Of a DNA stretch of 64,000 bases, positions 36,668 to 44,725 are shown piece by piece. The stretch is from Pseudofrankia coriaricola (lineage in GTDB: Bacteria > Actinomycetota > Actinomycetes > Frankiales > Frankiaceae). The first letter of the stretch is position 1; each line of letters starts with the position of its first letter. The position numbers and the translations under genes were made by a program. The notes beneath the pieces were generated by a model. The model saw only the letters and a list, made by a program, of their open reading frames with translations. It was not told the origin of the DNA and searched no databases. The stretch spans positions 22,726 through 86,725 of the forward strand of contig NZ_MBLO01000191.1 in assembly GCF_001854805.1 (NCBI RefSeq), given 5' to 3'.

Positions 36668-37522
36668 GCGCGGCGCCGTCCCACGCTGACGGCGAGGCGT
36701 GCTGGGGCGCCGGCTGGGCCGCCCTCGCGCCTGCCTGCCAGAGGGAATGTTGAAGGTGTCGACATTCGGCGGAACTTCGGGCATGATGAAGTGCATTGCC
36801 GGCTGTGCCGGCGCGGACCCCCCCGTACCGCGCCGGCATGGTCGGTTTTGTCGTTCCCCGCACGCCAGTCCGCGGGCTTGGTGCGCGTGGCCGGGGGATG
36901 ACCTCGCCCGGTGGGGGTAATCGGCCTTCGTGAGGTCTCCGGCCGTGAGCGTGACGGCGGCGGGACCGGTGCCGGCCGTCGACCGGCACCGCCCTGGCGA
37001 CGCCGGCGGCGGCGAGCGAGTTCCCCGCCCGGTCGGATGGGCGCCTGCTGGGTGCCCGCGCAGTTCGCCTATCGACTGCCCGTGATCATCTGGGTCGGGT
37101 GCGTCAGGTCGGCGGTGGAGATCGTCGGGTCCAGGCCCCGGCCGGTCGGCGTGGTGACTTTTCTCGCGGTCGGGAGGGGAACCTGGGGTAGCTCGGGGGC
37201 CATGTCGGGTGAGCGACAGGGCGCCCGGATCGGGCCCGGAGCCGGGCCGCGGGCGGGTCCGCTTCGGGCGCAGGTGCCCTGGTGAGGTGACCGGGCCGCC
37301 GGCGGGGAGCGCTGGTGGGCCGGTCGGCCCGGCGGGGACGGCCGATGGGCCGGGGACGATGTGTCCGATGCCGGTCAAGCTGGGCGTATGACCTGGCGTT
37401 AAGGTAGGGCGTAGGGGGGCAAAGGTGCCGCCGCGAAACGCCGGCAGGCTCGCCGACGGCGTCGGCGGTCATGATCGCTCGCTGATCACGAATTCATCAT
37501 CGCCGCGCCAGGGAGGCTTCCG
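36668..37522. other. Gene-free, hairpin-rich stretch
   Basis: About 850 bp with no convincing gene. Notable structures: GCCGGCGCGG (36807-36816) pairs perfectly with 36828-36837 across an 11-nt loop (11 bp counting the flanking T-A), followed 5 bases later by TTTT, a possible terminator or small-RNA end; CGGTGCCGG (36967-36975) pairs with 36983-36991 across 7 nt. Open frames in this stretch have random-looking composition. Confidence 0.5.
36807..36837 (+). terminator. GC-rich hairpin with downstream T-run
   Basis: Perfect 10-bp stem GCCGGCGCGG/CCGCGCCGGC with loop ACCCCCCCGTA, followed by TGGTCGGTTTT. It resembles an intrinsic terminator on the plus strand, yet there is no gene directly upstream, so it may end an unannotated small transcript. 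Confidence 0.5.
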
Positions 37523-37573
37523 ATCGACCGCAACGAGCTCATCGACATCACGCGGCGAGCCCTGAAGATCGCA

Positions 37574-38674
37574 ATGGACAAAACGACGGACATGATGCCC
37601 GGCGAGCGCATCCTTCCGGCCGCGATCTACACCAGCCAGGAGCTTTTCGAGCGCGAGCGCGAATTCGTGCGCAGCTCCCCGCAGCTGGTCGGCTACCGCT
37701 CCGAACTGCCCGGTCCGGGTACGTACACCACCAAGACGGTGATGGACGTCCCGGTGCTGCTCACCCGCGACGACGAAGGCACCGTCCGCGCGTTCCAGAA
37801 CATCTGCGCGCACCGGCAGGCCAAGGTCGCCGAGGACTGCGGCGAGGCCGAGCGGTTCACCTGCCCGTACCACGCGTGGAGCTACAACAACAAGGGCGCG
37901 CTGGTCACCTGCCCCGGCCGGGACGGCTTCCCGGCGGTGATGGCGAACAAGCCCGGCCTCACCGAGCTGCCGGCCGCCGACCACGCCGGCTTCCTGTGGG
38001 TCGGCCTCGACCCGGACGGCGGCCCGCTGGACATCGAGGGCCACCTCGGCGAGCTCGGCCCGGAGCTTGCGTCCTGGGGAATCGGAGACTGGAACTCGGT
38101 CGGCGAGAAGGTCCTCGACGCGCCGGTGAACTGGAAGCTCGCGCTGGACACGTTCGGCGAGAACTACCACTTCCCGACGGTGCACAAGAACACGTTCGCG
38201 CTGCTGGTCCGCGGCAACTGCGCGCTGTTCGACACCTATGGTCCGCACCACCGGTTGATCTTCCCGATGCAGAACATCACCGAGCTCGCAGACAAACCGG
38301 AGAGCGAATGGGAGCCACTGCACTACTTCGTGGTTATCTATGCGATCTTCCCGAACATCGTCATGTCGGTGACGTTCATCAACGGTGAGATCTTCCGCGT
38401 CTACCCGGGCAGCGGGGCCGGCAACTCGGTGACCGTTCACCAGAACGCCACCACCCTCGACGTCTCCGACGAGGCGGGCCGCGCGGGCGCGGACGACATC
38501 TTCGAGTACGCCCACGCCAGCGTCCGCGACGAGGACTACCCGCTGGCCGCGAAGGCCCAGGCCAACATGGCGTCCGGCGGGCGTCCTCAGCTCGTCTTCG
38601 GCCGCAACGAGCCCGGCCTGCACCACCGCCACGCCAGCATGGAGACGGCCCTGGGTATCAGCCTCGACGCCTGA
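37574..38674 (+). CDS. Rieske-type aromatic ring-hydroxylating oxygenase, alpha subunit
   Basis: A 366-residue (from the ATG) oxygenase. The Rieske [2Fe-2S] ligands are C78-x-H80 (NICAHRQAK) and C97-x2-H100 (CPYHAW); the mononuclear iron histidines are H199 and H204 in NYHFPTVHKN. It hydroxylates an aromatic or related substrate with electrons from a reductase encoded elsewhere. Family-like coding sequence continues in frame upstream of the ATG (IDRNELIDITRRALKIA) to about 37523, just after AGGGAGG at 37510-37516, but no ATG, GTG or TTG is present there. The true start may be ATC at 37523 or the annotated ATG. Confidence 0.88.
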   Translation: MDKTTDMMPGERILPAAIYTSQELFEREREFVRSSPQLVGYRSELPGPGTYTTKTVMDVPVLLTRDDEGTVRAFQNICAHRQAKVAEDCGEAERFTCPYHAWSYNNKGALVTCPGRDGFPAVMANKPGLTELPAADHAGFLWVGLDPDGGPLDIEGHLGELGPELASWGIGDWNSVGEKVLDAPVNWKLALDTFGENYHFPTVHKNTFALLVRGNCALFDTYGPHHRLIFPMQNITELADKPESEWEPLHYFVVIYAIFPNIVMSVTFINGEIFRVYPGSGAGNSVTVHQNATTLDVSDEAGRAGADDIFEYAHASVRDEDYPLAAKAQANMASGGRPQLVFGRNEPGLHHRHASMETALGISLDA

Positions 38675-38703
38675 GCGCTCGCGGCATCCGGCTCCGCCCG
38701 ACC

Positions 38704-38735
38704 CGCTCCAGGCCAGCCCCGGCTGACCTGGAGCG
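38704..38735. terminator. Bidirectional hairpin between convergent genes
   Basis: CGCTCCAGG (38704-38712) pairs with CCTGGAGCG (38727-38735); inside, CAGCC and GGCTG extend the stem after one mismatch. It lies between the ends of the Rieske gene (plus) and the SRPBCC-like gene (minus), so it can serve both. Confidence 0.65.
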
Positions 38736-38776
38736 CGTTGGTGTGCGGACCAACGGGGTTCTGCGGACCACCGGCG

Positions 38777-39262
38777 CTAGTCGATCTGCGCGGTGGGCCC
38801 GTCGGACAGGCCGGTGTGTTCGGCCTGGCGACGGGTGGCCGCGAGCAGGCGGCGCAGGCCGGCGACGTGGCCGCCACTACCGATGACGAGCAGCCGGTAG
38901 GTGCGGCCGAGTATGCCAGGGAAGGCGGCCCTGGTCTCGGCGCGCAACCGGGTGCGGCCCCCGCCGGCGTCGTCGAGCCGGAAGATGAGGGTGTAGTCGG
39001 AGAAGCGGTGGCGCCCGGCGAGCATCAGCCGGGAGCCCGGCTCGGCCGCGACAACCCGGAAGCCGACGATCGTCGACCCGGTGGCGAGCGGCCGCGGCCC
39101 GGACGGCGCGCACTCGGCGCAGCCGACCGCGCGGGCATAACGTTGCGCGCCCGCGCCGCCGAACGACCGGTCCAGCCGTTCGGCGAGCGCCAGCCAGACG
39201 TCCTCGGCGGCGGCGTCGACGACCGTCGCGTGCTCGTCGACGAACGGCAGCTCGGAGATCAC
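38777..39262 (-). CDS. SRPBCC-like (polyketide cyclase/lipid-binding fold) protein
   Basis: A 161-residue protein with the pattern of START/SRPBCC ligand-binding proteins: VDAAAEDVWLALAERL near the N-terminus, then alternating strands (TGSTIVGFRVVAAEPGSRLM, SDYTLIFRLDDAGGGRTRLR) and a C-terminal helix. GTG 39262 is chosen because conserved sequence starts there and GGGAG lies about 10 bases upstream; the longer frame to 39460 overlaps the neighbouring gene. Ligand unknown. Confidence 0.75.
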   Translation of the reverse strand: MISELPFVDEHATVVDAAAEDVWLALAERLDRSFGGAGAQRYARAVGCAECAPSGPRPLATGSTIVGFRVVAAEPGSRLMLAGRHRFSDYTLIFRLDDAGGGRTRLRAETRAAFPGILGRTYRLLVIGSGGHVAGLRRLLAATRRQAEHTGLSDGPTAQID

Positions 39263-39339
39263 TTCCGCGATTCTCCCAGCTCCGTGCTCGCCAGGAAACC
39301 GTTTGACCCGGAGGCTTTGCCTTCGGCGGAGTCTGCCCG

Positions 39340-40731
39340 CTATGGAAGCCCGCTGGGCGCGAAGACGGCGCCGGGGTTGAGGATGCCGAGCGGGTCGAGG
39401 GCCTGCTTGATGCGCAGCGACAGGTCGAGGACGTCCTGGCCGACCTGGGGGAGCAGCCACGACCGCTTGAGCCGGCCGACGCCGTGCTCGCCGGTGATGG
39501 TGCCGTCGAGGCTGATCGCCAGGTCCATCACCTCGCCGAACGCGAGCCAGGCCCGCTCGGCCGCGGCGGCGTCGGCGGGGTCGACGACGATCAGCGGGTG
39601 GGTGTTGCCGTCGCCGGCGTGCGCGACGACCGCGATCGTGACGTCGCGGGCTGCCGCGATCGCCTCGACGCCCGTCACCAGCTCCGGCAGCCGGGGCAGC
39701 GGGACACCCACGTCCTCCAGCAGCACCGGGCCGAGCCGCTCGATTGCCGTGATCGCGCAGCGGCGGGCGACGACGAACGCCTCGCCCTCGTCCGGGTCGT
39801 CGGTGGCGAGCACCTCACTCGCCCCGGCGGCCTCGCACGCGGCGACCATGGCCCGCAGCTCCTCCTCGCCGGCCCGGTGGGGGGCGTCCGTGCGGGCGAG
39901 CAGCAGCGCCGCGGCGCCGCGGTCCAGGCCCATGGTCAGCATGTCCTCGACCGCGTTGATCGACGTCCGGTCCATGAGCTCGAGCATCGCCGGGCGCAGC
40001 GCCGAGGTGATCGACAGGACCGCGGCCGTGGCCGCCGCCATGGTCGGGAAGCTCGCGACCAGCGTGCTCGCCGGCGGCTGAGCGGGCATCAGCCGCAGGG
40101 TCGCCTCGGTGATGATCCCGAGCGTGCCCTCGCTGCCGACGAACAGCTTGGTCAGCGACAGGCCGGCGACGTCCTTGAGCCGCGGCCCGCCGAGCCGGAC
40201 CGCCGTGCCATCGGCGAGCACCACCCGCAGGCCGAGCACGTAGTCGGTCGTCACCCCGTACTTCACGCAGCACAGGCCGCCCGCGTTGGTCGCCACGTTG
40301 CCGCCGATCGAGCAGATCTCGAACGACGACGGGTCCGGCGGGTACCACAGCCCGTGCTCGGCGGCCGCCCCCTTCACCTCGGCGTTCAGCGCCCCGGGCT
40401 GGGCGACCGCGATCCTCGTCACCGGGTCGACGTGGACCGCCCGCATCCGCTCCGTCGAGAGCACGATGCCGCCGGTCACGGCCGTCGACCCGCCGGACAG
40501 GCCGGTGCCGGTGCCGCGTGGCACCACCGGCACCCGGTGCCGCGCCGCCCAGCGGACCGCCACCTGCACCTGTTCGGTCGACTCCGCCCGCACCGCGGCG
40601 AGCGGAATCCCGGCGTCGGGATCCGCCGCCCGGTCCCGCCGGTACTTGTCCAGCAGGTCGGGATCCGTCGCCACGACACCCGCCGGCAGCGCGTCCACGA
40701 GCTCGGCGAGCTCGGCGAGCGTCACACCCAC
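39340..40731 (-). CDS. FAD-linked 2-hydroxyacid oxidase/dehydrogenase (GlcD-like)
   Basis: A 463-residue flavoenzyme of the vanillyl-alcohol-oxidase/PCMH fold. The FAD-binding domain shows VPVVPRGTGTGLSGGSTA, the pyrophosphate-binding loop of this family, and CSIGGNVATNAGGLCCVKYG. The C-terminal cap holds HAGDGNTHPLI and ISLDGTITGEHGVGRLKRSW, the GlcD/D-lactate dehydrogenase signature. It probably oxidises glycolate, D-lactate or a related acid. Start GTG 40731, with GTG 40725 as an alternative; copy 3 of the 69-bp repeat lies 40 bases upstream. Confidence 0.9.
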   Translation of the reverse strand: MGVTLAELAELVDALPAGVVATDPDLLDKYRRDRAADPDAGIPLAAVRAESTEQVQVAVRWAARHRVPVVPRGTGTGLSGGSTAVTGGIVLSTERMRAVHVDPVTRIAVAQPGALNAEVKGAAAEHGLWYPPDPSSFEICSIGGNVATNAGGLCCVKYGVTTDYVLGLRVVLADGTAVRLGGPRLKDVAGLSLTKLFVGSEGTLGIITEATLRLMPAQPPASTLVASFPTMAAATAAVLSITSALRPAMLELMDRTSINAVEDMLTMGLDRGAAALLLARTDAPHRAGEEELRAMVAACEAAGASEVLATDDPDEGEAFVVARRCAITAIERLGPVLLEDVGVPLPRLPELVTGVEAIAAARDVTIAVVAHAGDGNTHPLIVVDPADAAAAERAWLAFGEVMDLAISLDGTITGEHGVGRLKRSWLLPQVGQDVLDLSLRIKQALDPLGILNPGAVFAPSGLP

Positions 40732-40770
40732 GGTCCGCCTCCCAGTTCCCGCCCCCGCTGTGTCCCGTCA

Positions 40771-40839
40771 GTGATCCTGGGGACAACGGCCGCCGGGCGT
40801 GCGAAGGAAGATCATTTTCGCACGCCCTTTGGCCCTCTA
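40771..40839 (+). repeat. 69-bp hairpin repeat, copy 3
   Basis: Single copy with perfect 11-bp arms GGGCGTGCGAA/TTCGCACGCCC and invariant loop. The left flank GTCCCGTC(A/G) is shared with copy 1. It lies upstream of the minus-strand FAD oxidase gene but keeps the plus-strand orientation of all other copies. Confidence 0.9.
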
Positions 40840-40933
40840 GACGTTAGGTGGCCGGGTGGTGTCATGTCAGACGGTGTGAACGACACGAACGCGATCTGGG
40901 ACTCCCCGCGGCGTCGGCATCTGCCTGCGGGAA

Positions 40934-41056
40934 GCGGCGACGAGGCAGGCAATATTGGGGTCGAGGACGCCGATTCCACTCGAATATCGACTGCCTCGTC
41001 GCCGCCACCCACGACACCGCCGAACCGTCGGCGGGCGACCAGTCCGCCCACCGACG
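40934..41056 (-). terminator. Two successive inverted repeats downstream of ccdA
   Basis: GCGGCGACGAGGCAG (40934-40948) is perfectly complementary to 40991-41005, with further partial pairing inside. Nearer ccdA, a 12-bp stem (41026-41037 with 41045-41056, 7-nt loop) has one C/A mismatch on the plus strand that becomes a G-U pair in minus-strand RNA. Together they probably form the 3' end of the exporter-tlpA-ccdA transcript. Confidence 0.55.
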
Positions 41057-41125
41057 ACTACCGCCGGTCGACTGTCGTTACAGATCCGCCGAAACGGCCT
41101 GACAATCGGATCGGAGCATCCAGGC

Positions 41126-42004
41126 TCAGGTGGCCGGCGGAGGCCCGGAGCGGCGGTCGCGGGCCCATGGTCGCCGCGCCGCGACGGCCAGCCCGACGGC
41201 AAGCGCGAGCAGGGCGATCAGGATGGCGAGCAGGGCGGTTGCGCCCGCTGCGCGGACCCAGTCGGCGAGCGTGCCCTGCAGGCGGGTCGCGGCGCGGACC
41301 ACGGGGTCGGCGGCGTCGGCGCCGCCGAACACCCGCAGCTCGTAGACGCCGTAGTAGATGACGTAGCAGCCGGCGGCGACGAGCAGCGCGCCGCCGGCCC
41401 GGCCGGCGTAGGCCTGGGCGCGGCGCAGCCGGCGGGTGACGCTGTCGCGGGCGAGCGCGGCGGCGACGGTGACGACGCCGACGACCAGGCCCATCCCGGC
41501 GGCGTACACGACGAAAACGGCCACGCCCGCGGCCAGGCTCGCCGACGAGAAGGTCGACGTCGTCACGGCGAGAAACGGCCCTACGGTGCAGGACAGCGAG
41601 GCCAGCGCGTACGACACCCCGTACAGCGCGGTCGACCAGACGGTCCCGTCGACCCGCGCCGAACGCGGCTTCGGTAGCCGCACCCACGTCTCGCGCCCGG
41701 CGGCCATGGCGACGCCGAGCGCGACCAGCCCGATCCCGACGACGATGGTCACCCACGGCAGCCACCGTCCGACCGACAGCGCCAGCGGCGTCACTACCAG
41801 TCCGAACAGGCCGAACACCAGGACGAACCCGCCGGTCATCGCCATCGTCATCCCGGCGGCCCGCCGCAGCGCCCCGAGGCGGGCCGGCCGGGTGTGGTCG
41901 ACGACGACCAGCGAGACATAGCCGGGCAGCAGCGCGAAGCCGCAGGGGTTCACCGCGGCGACCATGCCGGCCGTCAACGCGAGCGCGTACGGCGTCCCGG
42001 CCAT
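41126..42004 (-). CDS. ccdA: CcdA-like cytochrome c biogenesis/thiol-disulfide membrane protein
   Basis: A 292-residue membrane protein of the DsbD-transmembrane/CcdA family that carries reducing equivalents across the membrane. The N-terminal helix contains AAVNPCGFALLPGYVSL, the first redox Cys with its NPC signature; the second Cys lies in LASLSCTVGPFLAV. Six or more hydrophobic segments span the length. It is 46 bases downstream of the TlpA-like gene in the same operon, the natural partner receiving the electrons. Confidence 0.9.
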   Translation of the reverse strand: MAGTPYALALTAGMVAAVNPCGFALLPGYVSLVVVDHTRPARLGALRRAAGMTMAMTGGFVLVFGLFGLVVTPLALSVGRWLPWVTIVVGIGLVALGVAMAAGRETWVRLPKPRSARVDGTVWSTALYGVSYALASLSCTVGPFLAVTTSTFSSASLAAGVAVFVVYAAGMGLVVGVVTVAAALARDSVTRRLRRAQAYAGRAGGALLVAAGCYVIYYGVYELRVFGGADAADPVVRAATRLQGTLADWVRAAGATALLAILIALLALAVGLAVAARRPWARDRRSGPPPAT

Positions 42005-42050
42005 CAGCTCGTGCCCGTCAGCCTGGCGGACGGTCGTCGGCTGGCGTCGG

Positions 42051-42626
42051 TCAGCTCGTCACCAGCCGCTCCGTGTACATGTTCAGCTCGGCCTCCGACA
42101 GCAGGCCCTGAAGAGTCTTGACCTGTCCGTCGGCGGTGATGAACGACAGCGCGGGCTGCTCGTCGACGCCGAACGAGGCCCACAGCGCGCCGTGGTCGTC
42201 GACCGCGTGTGGGAATGTGCCGAGCCCCGTGTCGGCGACGAACTTCCGCATCTCCGCGACGGTCCCGAGCCCGGCGATGCCGACGAACTGGACCTTGTCG
42301 CCGAACTTCTTCTGCGCCCTGGCGATCTCCGGCGCCTCGCCCCGGCAGATCGGGCACCACGGCGCCCAGAACCACAGCACCGCCGGCCGCCCGGCGAGCG
42401 ACGCCCCCGAGAGCCGCCCTCCATCGACCGTCGCGGCGTCGAACCGCAGCTGCGCGGGCACCGAGCCCCCGCCGGTACCGACGGCCGCCGGTGAGCCGCC
42501 ACCGCACCCCGCGATTCCCACCAGCCCGGCTACCACCAGCCCGACAGCCACCAGCCTCGCCCCCGCGAGCCTCACCCGCGTGAGCCGGGGCCGCCGGGTG
42601 ACCCGCGCACGCGCCAAGATGTCCAC
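42051..42626 (-). CDS. TlpA/ResA-like thioredoxin-fold lipoprotein
   Basis: A 191-residue extracytoplasmic disulfide oxidoreductase. GTG 42626 gives a basic N-terminus, a hydrophobic stretch and a lipobox LVGIAGC. The mature thioredoxin fold has the active site WFWAPWCPICRGEAPEI (CPIC) and the cis-Pro region EQPALSFITADG. It is expected to reduce or oxidise apocytochrome or other secreted thiols, powered by CcdA encoded next. The start is not certain because several GTG codons precede the signal sequence. Confidence 0.86.
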   Translation of the reverse strand: MDILARARVTRRPRLTRVRLAGARLVAVGLVVAGLVGIAGCGGGSPAAVGTGGGSVPAQLRFDAATVDGGRLSGASLAGRPAVLWFWAPWCPICRGEAPEIARAQKKFGDKVQFVGIAGLGTVAEMRKFVADTGLGTFPHAVDDHGALWASFGVDEQPALSFITADGQVKTLQGLLSEAELNMYTERLVTS

Positions 42627-42730
42627 CCGCCCATCGTCGCTCGCCCCCGCCCTGCCTCCGGGCCGGACTGTCGCCCAGCCGACGCTCGGCGCGGGCGCGG
42701 TGGCGGGCGCCGGTGCCAGCCGCCGCGGGG

Positions 42731-43495
42731 TCAGGTGATGCGCATGTCCTCGGTGTTGCTGAAGCGGCGGGTGCCGAAGACCACGAGCAGGACGCTGAGG
42801 GCGAGGGTGACGACGATGCCGAGCCAGGCGCTGCCGGAGCCGAGCATCAGGGCGCGGACGGCATCGACTGTGTGCCGCAGCGGGTTGGCCTCGGCGGTGT
42901 CGTCCAGCCAGCCCGGCGCGAGCGTGAGCGGCAGGAGCACCCCGGACAGCAGCAGTACCGGCAGCGACACGCCCTGGACCACCGGGGCGAGGGCGTCCTC
43001 GCTGCGCAGGATGAGCGCGAGGCCGTAGCCGAGGCAGGACAGGCCGACGCCGAGCGCCAGCAGCACCAGGGCGGCGATGATCATTCCGGCGTGGATGTGC
43101 AGCCCGAGTGGGATGGCGAGGCCGACGAGGATCCCGCCCTGGATGATGACGAGCGTCGCATCCCGGCCGGCGCGGCCGAGCAGCAGCGCGAGCCGGCTGA
43201 TCGGCGTCACCGAGAGCCGTTCCAGCACGCCCTGGCGCATCTCGGACAGCAGCGCGAACCCGTTGAACGCGCAGTTGAAGAGGACGAGCTGCACCAGCAG
43301 GCCGGGGATGAACACGTCCCAGCTGCTGGTTCCCGCCGGCCAGCCGCGGGTGACCCCGCTGTTGTCGAGCATCGGGCCGAACAGGTAGAGGTAGAACAGG
43401 GGCTGGGCGAGCCCGATGATGATCCAGCTCGGCTCCCGCAGCACCGCGCGGCATGCGCGGGCATAGGTGAGCTGGACGTCGGAGAAGAAGCGCAT
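42731..43495 (-). CDS. ABC-2 type exporter permease (DrrB-like)
   Basis: A 254-residue integral membrane protein with about six helices, matching ABC-2 drug/daunorubicin-resistance permeases: EPSWIIIGLAQPLFYLYLFG near the N-terminus and LSCLGYGLALILRSEDALAP plus LLSGVLLPLTLAPGWL in the second half. It lies 33 bases after its ATPase gene. Confidence 0.9.
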   Translation of the reverse strand: MRFFSDVQLTYARACRAVLREPSWIIIGLAQPLFYLYLFGPMLDNSGVTRGWPAGTSSWDVFIPGLLVQLVLFNCAFNGFALLSEMRQGVLERLSVTPISRLALLLGRAGRDATLVIIQGGILVGLAIPLGLHIHAGMIIAALVLLALGVGLSCLGYGLALILRSEDALAPVVQGVSLPVLLLSGVLLPLTLAPGWLDDTAEANPLRHTVDAVRALMLGSGSAWLGIVVTLALSVLLVVFGTRRFSNTEDMRIT

Positions 43496-43528
43496 GGACG
43501 GCTTCCCTTTCGGGGGCGAGGGCGGCGA

Positions 43529-44488
43529 CTAAATGCCGGCGGTGGCCAGCGGGTGGCCGGTGGCGGTGAGGAAGACGTCGTCGAGGCTCGGGCGGGTCAG
43601 CGTCAGCGTGATGACCGGGGTCGACAGGCTGTCGAGCAGGCGCAGCAGGTCGGTGACGGCGCGGGAGCCGTCGTCGACGTAGACGCGCAGCGTCTTCGCG
43701 TCGACCTCGTCTACGCCGCGGCACCACGGCTGCTCGCGGACCACCGGGGCGACCGCCTCGGGCCTGCCCGCGGGGAGGGTGACGACGATGCCGTCCCCGG
43801 CGACCTGGCTCTTCAGCTCGTCCGGGCGGCCGGTCCGCGCGACCTTGCCCTTGTGGATGATCGCCACCCGGTCGCAGAGCTCGTCGGCCTCCTCCAGGTA
43901 GTGGGTGGTGATCAGGATCGTCGTGCCCGCGTCCCGGACCGCGCGGATCTCGGCCCACACCTCGGCGCGGCTCGCCGGGTCCAGCCCGGTGGTCGGCTCG
44001 TCGAGCAGCAGCAGCTCGGGGGAGTTGACGAGCCCGATGGCGATGTCGAGCCGGCGGCGCATGCCGCCCGACCAGGTGCCGAGGCGCCGCTCGGCCGCGT
44101 CGGTCAGGCTGAACCGGCCCAGCAGCTCGTCCGCCCGGGCGAGCGCGTCGGCCTTCGACAGGCCGAACACGCGTCCCTGCATGACGAGCTCGGCGCGCGC
44201 GGTCTCGGCCGAGTCGGTGCCGCCGCCCTGGGCGACGAACCCGATCCGCCGCCGCACCGCGGCCCGTTCACGCGCCACGTCGTGGCCGGCGACGATCGCG
44301 GTACCGGAGGTCGGCGGCAGCAGGGTCGTGAGCATGCGCATCGTGGTCGACTTGCCGGCGCCGTTCGGACCGAGCAGCCCGAAGACCTCGCCAGGGTCGA
44401 CCTTCAGGTCGATCCCGTCGACGGCGACGACGGGTTCGGCGCGCTTCGACCGGCGGAACTCCCGGCGCAGCGCATGGGTGGCGATCAT
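43529..44488 (-). CDS. ABC exporter ATPase (DrrA-like)
   Basis: A 319-residue ATPase. Walker A is GPNGAGKST, the signature is WSGGMRRRLDIAIGL and Walker B is LLLLDEPTTGLDP; the C-terminal about 80 residues are the DrrA-type accessory domain ending RPSLDDVFLTATG. ATG 44488 is the start; the longer frame upstream crosses the regulator gene. It is divergent from the MarR-type regulator, which probably represses it. Confidence 0.92.
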   Translation of the reverse strand: MIATHALRREFRRSKRAEPVVAVDGIDLKVDPGEVFGLLGPNGAGKSTTMRMLTTLLPPTSGTAIVAGHDVARERAAVRRRIGFVAQGGGTDSAETARAELVMQGRVFGLSKADALARADELLGRFSLTDAAERRLGTWSGGMRRRLDIAIGLVNSPELLLLDEPTTGLDPASRAEVWAEIRAVRDAGTTILITTHYLEEADELCDRVAIIHKGKVARTGRPDELKSQVAGDGIVVTLPAGRPEAVAPVVREQPWCRGVDEVDAKTLRVYVDDGSRAVTDLLRLLDSLSTPVITLTLTRPSLDDVFLTATGHPLATAGI

Positions 44489-44651
44489 GTGACGTCCGTT
44501 CGTCGGGGTGGGGACCCAGCCGCCCTCCAGGATCTCGACGCCATCGTGACCGCCACCACCGACAGGTTCGGGGCCGTGACGAGCGGGGCGAGGCGGCCGG
44601 ACCGTGCCAACGGAACCGTGGGGCTGGTGACGGTTTCCTCTGCGTGAGAAC

Positions 44652-44672
44652 TTGTCTGAGTGAGTAAGACAA
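44652..44672. promoter_or_regulatory. Candidate MarR operator
   Basis: TTGTCT-N9-AGACAA, a 6-bp inverted repeat, lies in the 237-bp gap between the divergent exporter operon and the MarR-type gene, inside its least GC-rich part. Length and position fit a MarR dimer site. Confidence 0.5.
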
Positions 44673-44725
44673 TGCGATACTGAGAGAGTGACGGCCAAGG
44701 TGTCAAGGTTTTTTCGGGGCCGGCG

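Noticed and set aside
36665..37378. A 237-codon minus-strand frame in the gap before the Rieske gene
   Set aside because: It runs through hairpins and the repeat, is Pro/Arg/Gly-rich throughout and has no ribosome-binding site or family.
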